From contig CM070599.1 of NCBI GenBank assembly GCA_036346395.1, forward strand, positions 13,879,232 through 13,943,231: a stretch of 64,000 bases of DNA. The letters are read 5' to 3'. A program made the position numbers and the translations under genes. Under the pieces are notes generated by a model. That model saw nothing but the letters and a program-made list of their open reading frames with translations, was not told where the DNA came from and searched no databases. This document shows positions 43,685-52,490 of this stretch, one piece after another. This stretch comes from Hsuehochloa calcarea. Its lineage: Eukaryota; Streptophyta; Magnoliopsida; Poales; Poaceae. Numbering within the stretch: position 1 is the first letter of the stretch; every line of letters starts with the position of its first letter.

Positions 43685-44597
43685 TTCTCATGCACATTCT
43701 ACTTTTATCGCTTCTTTTGAACCCCGAGATATCACCCATGCTTTATCTGATGCGTCTTGGGTCAATGCCATGCATGAAGAGCTTGAAAATTTCGAAAGAA
43801 ACAAAGTCTGGACTTTAGTTGAGCGTCCTTCTGATTCTCATGTTATTGGAACAAAATGGATTTTTAAAAATAAGCAAAGTGAGGATGGGTTGGTTGTTCG
43901 CAATAAGGCTAGACTCGTAGCTCAAGGTTATTCCCAGGTAGAAGGCTTAGACTTTGAAGAGACCTTTGCTCTAGTGGCTAGATTGGAAGCCATTCGCATT
44001 CTTTTAGCATTTGCAACATCAAAGGGTTTCAAGCTTTTTCAAATGGATGTTAAAAGTGCTTTCTTGAATGGTTTCATAGAAGAAGAGGTCTTTGTCAAGC
44101 AACCTCCTGGTTTTGAAAACCTTAAATTCCCCAACCATATTTTTAAACTCTCTAAAGCCCTGTATGGATTGAAGCAAGCTCCTAGAGCTTGGTATGACAG
44201 GCTTAAGAGTTTCTTGCTTGAAAATGATTTCAAAATAGGAATGGTTGATAAAACCTTGTTCACTCTCAGGCATGGCAGTGATTTCTTGTTGGTTCAGATT
44301 TATGTGGATGATATTATATTCGGTGGTTCTTCTCATGCTTTAGTGTCCAGATTTTCAGATTCTATGAGCAGTGAGTTCGAGATGAGCATGATGGGAGAGT
44401 TGACATTCTTCCTTGGTCTTCAAATCAAGCAACTGAAAGAAGGCACCTTCGTTCACCAGAGTAAGTATACAAAGGACCTTCTTCGGCGCTTCAATATGGG
44501 AAGCAGTAGGCCAATGTCTACTCCCATTGCTACAACCACCGTGCTGGACCCTGATGAGGATGGAGAGCCCGTGGACCGTAAGGAGTACCGCATATGA
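43638..44597 (+). CDS. pol: Reverse transcriptase of Sirevirus 1
   Basis: An open frame of about 319 codons overlapping the end of the integrase frame. RVT_2 landmarks in order: SWVNAMHEELENFERNKVWT, GTKWIFKNKQSEDG, KARLVAQGYSQVEG, KLFQMDVKSAFLNGFIEEEV, LYGLKQAPRAWYDRLK, VQIYVDDIIFGGSSH (YVDD), MMGELTFFLGLQIK and YTKDLLRRFNMG. A frameshift at 44597 breaks the passage into RNase H. The RT core itself is unbroken. Confidence 0.9.
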   Translation: MGIFKSESLVQFISPDSHAHSTFIASFEPRDITHALSDASWVNAMHEELENFERNKVWTLVERPSDSHVIGTKWIFKNKQSEDGLVVRNKARLVAQGYSQVEGLDFEETFALVARLEAIRILLAFATSKGFKLFQMDVKSAFLNGFIEEEVFVKQPPGFENLKFPNHIFKLSKALYGLKQAPRAWYDRLKSFLLENDFKIGMVDKTLFTLRHGSDFLLVQIYVDDIIFGGSSHALVSRFSDSMSSEFEMSMMGELTFFLGLQIKQLKEGTFVHQSKYTKDLLRRFNMGSSRPMSTPIATTTVLDPDEDGEPVDRKEYRI

Positions 44598-45246
44598 TTG
44601 GCTCCTCCTCTATCTCACTGGCGTCGGCCGGACATACAATTTGTCAGATGTCCGTGCGCCGCTTCGAGCTTCCTCGTGCTTCGATCGTCAAGCAGTTCGT
44701 CGCATCTTCAGGTACCTTCAAGATACTCTTGACTTTGGACTCTGGTATTCTTCTTCTTCAGCTCTCTCAATTCGAGCATTTTCTGATGCTGATTTTGTGG
44801 GGTGTAGAGTGGATAGGAAGAGTACTTCTGGCACTTGTCATTTCTTGGGCACATCTCTTGTTTCCTGGTCTTCTAGAAAACAGTTTTCGGTTGCACGACC
44901 CACACCGAGGTCGAGTATGTAGTCTGCAGCCAGTGGTTGCTCTCAGGTTCTCTAGATTTTATCCACGCTGCAGGACTATGGGTTATCATTGAGAAGTGTT
45001 CCTTTTTTCTGTGACAACACTTCTGCAATTAATATTGCCAAAAACCCAGTGCAACATTCCAGGACTAAACACATTGATATTCGATTTCATTTTCTTAGAG
45101 ACCATGTTGAGAAAGGTAATGTTGTGCTTCACTTTGTAGAGTCAGAGCAACAGCTTGCAGATATTTTCACTAAAGCTCTTGATTCTTCTCGCTTTCTTCG
45201 CTTATGGGAGAGTTAGGGGTTATTAGTCCTATTGGGCTGTTTTGAG
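44594..45246 (+). pseudogene. pol: RNase H of Sirevirus 1, frameshifted
   Basis: LTGVGRTYNLSDVRAPLRAS (degraded RT/RNase H link), then FGLWYSSSSALSIRAFSDAD with the catalytic Asp, KSTSGTCHFLGTSLVSWSSR, a frame break near 44900-44990, then FFCDNTSAINIAKNPVQHSR and QQLADIFTKALDSSRF. A further small indel precedes the end. A G-rich tract follows at 45244-45252. Confidence 0.82.
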
Positions 45247-46657
45247 GGGGAATTTGCTCTTTTTGCATTCATTGTATCATAATGCATGTTTCATTTCAAT
45301 TGTCTTGCATTGTATAATAAAATTTGTGGAGCTTTGATTATTATCCTTGTATGGCTTGATTTCATACTCTATACCTTGTCATATCAAGTGATAGTCTGCT
45401 AGACTTCTTTTATGGCTCTTCTTGTTTAGCTTAGCTTTTGCCTTGCTAGCTTTATATCTGTGAGCAAATTGAATCAAATCATGTCTTGTTGGATCTTGTG
45501 ACTAGTTTTGCTCTAGTGATCCTCTTATGATTCATGCCATGTCATATAGGTTAAATTGAGTCTTGAACTTATTTTGAGATGAAAAATGAGCTTTTTAACT
45601 TCTTAAGTCAAGCAAATAAAAAATGAGATTTTCTGTGCGAAAAAATTGATCTCACCAATCCTTTCTCATGAGACGGCTTGCCATTGCACTAGGCATGAAC
45701 TCACGGGGAGTTTTGGATGATCTAGACCACTCTTTTAAGCTTCTCGCTTGAGATGGTCGCGGCAAGGCTTGAGATCTAGCACAATGAAAAAAAATCCTTT
45801 TTAGGAAAATGCTCAAAATGCTAAGTGCTTGAATATTGCTTCATATTTGAACTCTTAATGCTCAAAATGCCTCAGTTCCAGTTTTGAGTCTCTTTTTACT
45901 TATAGACATGGCTTGACTCATTTTTGGTTGCTTTTAGTGAAACTATGATATTGAGCAACTTTTCATGGTATTAATTCTTTTTAATCTCATATTACTGCTA
46001 TTTTGGTTTTAGCTTTGCAGTACATGTTTTGCCATGATTGAATATAGCTTCTACTCTTTATATGGCTTGGTATAATACTTGTACTGTCTACATGTATAAT
46101 GGTCATGGCTCCTTTTTACTAAAGTTCAAAAATAAAGTCATTCCTTCATACTCTTTCTTTTCCCATGCATCTTGATGAATTCATTGTCAAAGGGGGAGAA
46201 AGATTGTGAAAAAAAATGTTATTTTGGAGCTTTTGGTTTCATACATAAGGTTTGGTTTCATACATAAGGTTTCAAATAAAAGAACTCTCATATAAAAAAA
46301 ATGAAACTTTTGAAAATGTGTGATCATAGTGAGTTGAGTCTCTGGGTTTTATTGCCTTTTTCTGATTATATTTGCAATTGAAGAATACTCACAATGATCA
46401 AAGGTCAAATAGAACTTTTGTCTTTCATATGGACCTAAGTGAGATTTTTGGCTACTTTCTGGAAATTGAATCCTTTTATGCTTTCATTGCCTTATCTCAC
46501 TTGCTTATACTATTCTGAAGTCAGCTTGGTCGGTTCCTAGGCTTTTTCTTGCTTTTGGACCAAGTTGTGCCTTTATGCAAAACTGCAATTTTTTACTTTT
46601 CAAACCTTAAAACTACATTTTCTGGGAAATTGCCAATGTGTACATCAAGGGGGAGAT
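45247..46657 (+). other. 3' non-coding region of Sirevirus 1 with polypurine-like tracts
   Basis: About 1.4 kb, T-rich, no gene found and no env-like frame. G-rich tracts are at 45244-45252 (GAGGGGGAA), 46189-46201 (AAAGGGGGAGAAA) and 46647-46657 (AAGGGGGAGAT, next to the LTR). They match the number, order and sequence of those in Sirevirus 2. A 21-bp direct repeat (TTTGGTTTCATACATAAGGT) occurs twice near 46223 and 46249. Confidence 0.85.
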
Positions 46658-48577
46658 TGTGGACATCGTGAGGATATGTGCATGATCTTAGAATGATGAG
46701 TCAATTGGCAATGGCGTTGTTGGTTTGCAATTTGTCGCGTTTTCGGGTTTGCTCTAGTGCTGTCAGGTCACTGGTGGTCAAACCGGCCAGGTCGCCGGTC
46801 CGACTGGCCAGTGGAAAGGTCTGACCGGCAATGCTTACCGGTCCGACCGCCAAATGCTGTTGATGGAATTTGGGGCTAGGCCAAAAATAGGATGTGTAGG
46901 CAAGTGAGGGGAGTCTCCTGGATGTGGTCGCACAATTTTTGGAGCTCCCAGTCAAAACTTGTATTCAGTTGAAAATTCCAGAAGGTTTCGGAATTCCGAG
47001 CTGAAAATTTGGCTAAGTCTTTTCGGGCGGTCCGACCGCCGTTATGAAATCGGTCCGACCGGCCTGAAATCGGTCGGACCGGCTGTGTGGGGCGGTCAGA
47101 CCGCCGATCACTTGAAGGTGAGCCTTCTTGGCATTGATGTGTTTTGATTGTGTTTATTGTGTGAACTTCAATGCTTTATTGTTGCATATTGCATTGTGGA
47201 ACTAACGTGGGTCAAGTTGTGAAGAACTTGTTCCCGGAGACGATTTGTTTGTCTATTGCTATGCAGGTGGCTTGCAGGTCAACGACGTCAACGGTGAGGT
47301 GGATCGGGACTACGCTTGGAGACCTGAGGTCCAGAACGATCATGGATGCCGGGTGAGGTCGTGTGACTCAAGCATGGTGCAGAATGGGCAAGATGGATCG
47401 AACGGGTAGTTCGGTGTAGCTGTTTGGATCAGGCGGTGCGGAAGTCGGTGCGAGTCTCTGGGAGGTTCCGATGGGATTCGGACGGGAGAGACTTGGCGAC
47501 GTGATGAGAGCCGCTGATCAACCTACACGTGGTGAAGCAGGCGAGTGCTTCAACAGTTATGTGTGAGTGGGTCCCATGTGTGTGTGGGCCTTCATGGGAG
47601 CCAATTAGTGGAAACCCTAGGCCTCTCCTATAAATAGAAAGGGGGGAGAGGAAAAACCCCCTAAGCATTCATTTGGACTCTCTAAGTCTTTTCTAGGGTT
47701 AGGGTTTGGAGAAGAGAGGAGAGGAGAGGAAGATTGTGTGTGCTCTTTGGTTTGAGCTCTTGTCCTCCTTGAGGGAGTGGCTTTGTAAGCATCTTGTTGG
47801 ATCAATCAATATTGTGATGCTTGCTTAAGAGATTGATTGTCTCTCTTGTGTTCTTCTCTCTTTTGATGATTTTGGTGCTTCCTTGATTCAAGGGTTTATG
47901 CTTGGTCTCTTGACCGATTTTATCTTGCTTTGATGTGTGGGGATACTCCTAGAATCATCTAGACCATCAACCCCCCACAAGCAAGTCTTGAATCAAGATT
48001 TTCATATTTCAAGGGTTTGTGCACTTCTTTGGTAAAATCGTCAGAGATCGTTTCTGTGAAGTGGATCTGGAGGATCGTCACTAGAAATAGGTCTCTAATA
48101 TCCTTAGGGAGGTGTGCTCCAAATTTTGTCAGGTTTCATTGGTTGAATCAAAAGTTGGACCAAATTTCGTTTTGGATTTGGGATTGGCTTTTCGTTCGAT
48201 CGAATCGGTCGGACCGATTTTATACTGTGATCGACCGCCAGATTTCGCATCACTTTGTAGCGGACGGTCGAACCGATTTCCAACGGTCCGACCGCCAGTT
48301 AGCCGCCGGTCCGACCGCTAGTCAACCGCCGATCCGACCGTCACTGAACCGCCGGTCTGACCGCCAGTACTCAGACCGATCTTCTGAGATCATATCTCCA
48401 GTTTGGGTCTTGTGGTAAAGGGAGTTATCGAATTCAGCACAAGGCTTCCACTGTGCATTTACTGATCTTCTTAGCTTTCATAGCTAGCTGAGAAAAGTTC
48501 GTGTTGAATTTGATTAAGGCAAAGAATTTGAGAAAGCGCCTATTCACCCCCCCTCTAGTTGCCTTTACGGTCCTACA
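46658..48577 (+). repeat. 3' LTR of Sirevirus 1
   Basis: 1920 bp, TGTGGACATCG...CGGTCCTACA. It is nearly identical to the 5' LTR in the middle (for example 47770-48040) but clearly different in the palindrome-rich parts. TATA box at 47630-47638. Confidence 0.95.
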
Positions 48578-50636
48578 CTATTATTCAGGTGGTGGACCGG
48601 TGCAGGGAGCAGCTCATCCTGTACATCCCTCGTTCTCTCGTGGTTAAGGCAAGTACAGTAGTTGTAAATTGTGTGTGATCATTTGTTCATGTTTACTATG
48701 TTATGAGTATATTATGTTAATCATGGATGCTCGAATGTTATGGACATTGATGCCCGTAAATGCTAGAAGTATGCGTAAGTTTCATGTATGCATGATGATT
48801 TAAAGTATTGACCATGTGCATCATGATATCATATTGGAGGCATGGTCACATGGTGACCAAGCATTAATTGAGGTCCCCATCATGAATATGATGGGCTTTT
48901 GGGTCCCCATTTGCATCGCATAAGCATGAGACATATTTCTTATTGGGTTACGTGGATGGATGTTGTTAATTACAGTTGTGTTGGCTATTGTCTTGCTATT
49001 TGTACTTTGTCGAGTCTTGACTCACTCTTGCCGATGTTGTGTTTTTAGGTATCTCGCTTATGGACGGCATGCATGGGAGGGAGTAGGGTTGCTTTGGTTG
49101 CACTCACTACCACATATTCTTGAAAATATAATTATCATTTAGACCGTACCTTTATAACAAGCAAACTGCTTAAGGATTAACTTTGGCTATACTTGAATGC
49201 ATTGGTTTATTTGTAATAATGAGAGTGGTAAATTTTAATTATGCTTGCTTATGTTTTAGCTGAGTAGATTATTTATGAATGCTTCGATGAACTGTGGATG
49301 TTGAAATAGTGATAGTTTTATAAGCATCTATTGGAATCTCTGGTAAACTTAGTTATACAAAGGAGGTTCTGCCGAATTTTTTTGTAGTGTCTTGGATTTG
49401 TATTGGTGATATTGTTATTTTAGTAGCATCCCAGGCTCATGTTGGGCTGGGGTGTTACATCCAAAGAGACCAAGAATACCATGTTCCGAGTTTCGTAGTG
49501 AAAGTTATGATGTTTTTAGTACTGCTATTATGTGGGACTTACTGCTAGACCGTCGGGAGAATTGAGTATAACCCTTATTCGAACCCTAGGTCTTGAGGAG
49601 TAGGGTTAAGGGGTGTAAACAGAGTCCACTTTTCAGCGTACTTATTGTTAGCACTATTCTTGTGTAGGAGGCGGAGTTCCGGAGTAGAGGCACCATCTTT
49701 ACTTCTTCGCGCGCCGTAGCGGAAAAAGACAAGTACAGTTAGTGGTAGATTATTCATGATCGATTGTTCATGTTTACTTTATTACGAGTATTTTGTGCTA
49801 TTCATGGATGCTTGAATGTTATGAATGTCAATGATCATGAATGCTAGTAGTATGAGTAGGTTTCATTTATGCATAAAGATTTAATGTTCTAGTTCATGTG
49901 CATCATGATATCATATTGGAGGCTTAGTCACGTGGTGACCAAGCATTGATTGAGGTCCCCGTCATGAAGATGATGGGCTTTTGGTCCCCATACTTGTGGA
50001 GTATGGGCTATGTTCCCTATGCTAGAAGGCACAGGCATGGGTGTGCATCGACGGATGCACACTCTGCAATACCGGTATATGCAAAAGAAAAGAGAATGGT
50101 GCATTTGAGAAACTTGCATAACATGTGCATTTGGCATCTTCATTATGGAGAATTGTGGTTGGATGATGATGGTTGTAGTTGCCTATGTTATTGACTTGCT
50201 AATTGTACTTTGCTGAGTCTTGGACTCACTCTTGCTGGTGTTGTGATTTTAGGTACCTCGTTTGTGGACGGCATGCATGGGAGGGAGTAGGAAATAAGCA
50301 TGGATGCACAATGGCACGAACAAATTCTCAGTTGAATAAACAAATTGAATGATATATTAGCATTTGAATAAACTACTTGAGATTTGTTTCATTACGCTTT
50401 ATGCCTTGGATAACCTCTTTTGAGTTGGCTAGCGAATTATGGATGTTACTTTTATGAACATGTCTTAGACTATGTGTTTGGTTAATTGCTTATTATTAAT
50501 GTTATTTGTGCGAATGTCCGGATGGTTCATTATTCAAAGGAGATTCTGCCGAAAATTATAAAGAAATGTCTTAGTTTAATTTGTAATCATGCTACGGTGG
50601 TAGCATTACAGGCTCAGGTTGGGCTGAGGTGTTACA

Positions 50637-51111
50637 CTAGTAGAGCATCTAGTAGGTGCAATTTGCCCTATTTATGTAGTATCATCGATAGTTTGAGTGA
50701 GTCCGGCAAAGAGTCCATAAGAAATTATGGTTTTAGAAGCCTCATTAATTTTAAGGGTTGTGCTGCCCCTAGGGTTTTTATTCAGTCGATTGCTGATCAT
50801 GTAGATGTTAGGTGTTCCAATATAGTCCTCCAAAATAAGGTTATACCAATAAGCCCCAAAGCTATACACCAGGTGTTAGGCATTCCCATAGGTGCTAGTG
50901 TAGTAAAATCCTAGGTTGATTCAAATAAGGCCTGTTCCATGAGATTTTTGGACAGTCTTCCCTCCCAACAATAAAATTCTTTGGAAACCAGTTGCTGAAA
51001 GGGGAACACAACAATGATCAACTGTTTAGGTGTTTCATGATTGTTGCCCTGTCCACTTTCTTATGTCCCAATTAAAGCACATATCCAAGCCCCAAATACA
51101 CAGGTATAAAT
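50637..51111 (+). pseudogene. Right half of a split exon of a plant transposon-associated protein of unknown function
   Basis: Continues the frame of 25525-25566 after removal of LTR A. It reads SSRCNLPYLCSIIDSLSESG, IRNYGFRSLINFKGCAAPRV and VIPISPKAIHQVLGIPIGAS. After a frame change it reads IVALSTFLCPN, a stop, then STYPSPKYTG. This order (FGSLL-like, VLGIP-G, then ALSTFLCPNS) is known to me from plant proteins found with Ulp1-type proteases in Mutator-like or CACTA elements. I do not know its function. The stop at ~50913 and the in-frame stop near 51075 show decay. The similarity ends at 51111, where a minus-strand FAR1-like piece starts. Confidence 0.6.
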
Positions 51112-51450
51112 ATTATCCTATTGTCCCACATGTCATGACAGTATTTGATCTGCTCATTCTGATGTTTTTCTATCATTTCTTTCCACAGTCCCTCGAATTC
51201 TTCCTTTATTAGTAAGCTGATTATGGTATTAAAGAACTCTTCATGCAGCCCTGGTTTTGTTTGTAAACATTTTCCTACCTTTTCTTTCACCTTTTTTAGT
51301 ATATGAAATAGACAGTTCCGGTGGATGGTTTGTGGGAAAATTTTAGCTATTGTTGCCTTCATCGCAATGTCTTGGTCCGTTATTATAGTTTGAGGTGCCT
51401 TCCCTCCCATGCACACCATGAAATTCTTATACAACCATGTGAATGTGTCG
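51112..51450 (-). pseudogene. FAR1/FHY3-like MULE transposase fragment
   Basis: On the minus strand it reads FTWLYKNFMVCMGGKAPQTI, ITDQDIAMKATIAKIFPQT and HRNCLFHILKKVKEK, then a stretch with EFEGLWKEMIEKH. This is the MULE transposase core, with the TDQD aspartate and the HRxCLFH motif, typical of Jittery/FAR1-like proteins. Only about 110 codons remain; both ends meet unrelated sequence. No terminal inverted repeats are visible nearby. Confidence 0.8.
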
Positions 51451-52158
51451 AACCCAGGAATGAACGATCCCAGATTCTCTGTGTTTCACACACTAGTGCA
51501 AGAACAGCTAGTGTACACAATCAAACAAAAATGATGGCAAATTCATATCACACATTTATTGAATAATAATAAGAGTTTATTACAATTGGACATAAGGCCA
51601 AATAAGAAGATACAACAAAAATAAAAAGTAAATAAGTAGGCCACATGATTTACCACAGACAATCGTCTATGGGAATGGTCTGTCTAGTCCTCCAAGTCCT
51701 CACCGTCTCAGTAGTATTCTTCTCCTGAACAACAATTTATTAAGCAAGGGTGAGTACAAAATGTACTCTGTAAGTTACACCAAATAACAGATATAATGCA
51801 TGCAGGATAATGTCAAAGGAATGATTATATGGCTGTTTTGCACAAAGCTATATTTTCAAGTTTAAATAAATTTTCTAAGCTCCAAGGCAATTTTTAACTG
51901 ATAACTAAAAGTCAAACTTTTACTTTGATTCATCAATTCTCAAGTGTAGTATAAACTTCTATATACAAATGGTGAAGGACTAACCCCCTTACACTAGGCT
52001 TTCTGCCTAAATTTCCCAATTGGATAAACTATCCAAAAATATCTAAGATTAAAATTATTTTTAAAACAAAACCAAGCGGTAAAACTTTAGTAGATTTTGC
52101 TCTGGCGCGTTAATCTTGTTTAGAATTCGGGGTCGAATTCTGTATAAGGGGGGTAGAA
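51451..52158. repeat. LTR-derived debris and the end of a plus-strand gypsy internal region
   Basis: The AT-rich sequence has GAGTACAAAATGTACTC at 51752-51768, like the hairpin in other gypsy LTRs here but in the opposite orientation. It is probably a minus-strand LTR fragment. At 52146-52153 a polypurine tract (AAGGGGGG) directly precedes the LTR start at 52159, so the last ~70 bp belong to a plus-strand element. The junction between the two could not be placed. No gene seen. Confidence 0.45.
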
Positions 52159-52490
52159 TGTAATATCCCGAAAGTGAATCGGCTTTTCAGAAGAAGTCTC
52201 GGGAGAGGGAGTGAAACAAAAAAAATCCAGAATTTGTCCTTTCATCGGGGGGTTTTCAGCATATTTCTGACAACTTGGGCCCTGGGCAGCGGACCAGGAG
52301 GGGCCCAAAGGGTGGCCAGCCACAAGGGGGGATTCCCTCCCCTAAACCCTAGCCTCACCCCCCTCTCTCTCCCCACTCCCCCACCCAACCGCCAGCCCCT
52401 TCCCCCCTTGTGCGCCATCCCCTTCTCCACAGCAGCCGACCCCTCCTCTCCCCTTCCTCCCCTGGCACAGCCCCTCTCCAAGGCCGTCTT
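52159..52490 (+). repeat. Start of a plus-strand gypsy LTR, cut by a minus-strand element
   Basis: Starts TGTAATATCCCG after a polypurine tract. It contains the GC-rich 'ggtggccagccacaaggggg' followed by AAACCCTAG, resembling LTRs A and B. It stops at 52490, where TGTAACACCC of the next LTR begins. The 5 bp before the break, GTCTT (52486-52490), are a candidate TSD. Confidence 0.65.

Larger units (their letters stand above)
27502..48577 (+). mobile_element. Sirevirus-type Ty1/copia element 1 (about 11.2 kb without its own insertion); TSD CTATT
   Basis: LTRs at 27502-29416 and 46658-48577, and CTATT at 27497-27501 and 48578-48582. Primer-binding site TGGTATCAGAGCC follows the 5' LTR. Order of domains is gag, PR, INT, RT, RNase H, i.e. 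Ty1/copia. Three G-rich tracts lie between RNase H and the 3' LTR, the last being AAGGGGGAGATTG, a Sirevirus hallmark. The gag is interrupted by Sirevirus 2 at 31816. Several premature stops make it non-autonomous. LTR copies differ visibly, so the insertion is older than Sirevirus 2. Confidence 0.93.
26432..49459 (+). mobile_element. Solo LTR B (about 1.9 kb) inside LTR A; TSD TCCAA
   Basis: Starts TGTAATACCCCGG at 26432 and ends GGGGTGTTACA at 49459. TCCAA is present at 26427-26431 and 49460-49464. Its own sequence is 26432-27501 plus 48583-49459. It is homologous to LTR A along its length. For example, 'gattccagagagtccaaga' at 27120 matches the sequence formed across its own insertion site in LTR A. 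The R/U5 hairpin GAGTCTTGACTC lies at 49012-49023. A diverged family member landed in the homologous U3 of another. Confidence 0.9.
25567..50636 (+). mobile_element. Solo LTR A (about 2.0 kb) carrying all deeper insertions; TSD CTAGT
   Basis: Starts TGTAATACCTCGG at 25567 and ends GAGGTGTTACA at 50636. CTAGT stands at 25562-25566 and at 50637-50641. Its own sequence is 25567-26431 plus 49465-50636; everything between is a related LTR (B) and its contents. No internal gypsy coding sequence belongs to it, so it is a solo LTR. U3 has a GC-rich part with GGCCGGCCAAAAGGGGGG and an AAACCCTAA start-like motif. The R/U5 part has the hairpin GAGTCTTGGACTC at 50215-50227. No gene lies in its own DNA. 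Confidence 0.9.

Noticed and set aside
45247..46657. An env-like gene downstream of Sirevirus pol
   Set aside because: Some Sireviruses carry one, but no long frame, signal peptide or membrane segment is seen in either element.
48960..49142. Hydrophobic 60-codon frame in LTR B
   Set aside because: T-rich LTR sequence; the homologous part of LTR A does not keep the frame.
50486..50914. One 142-codon plus-strand frame read as a gene
   Set aside because: Its first 50 codons are LTR A sequence; only the part after 50637 belongs to the split exon.
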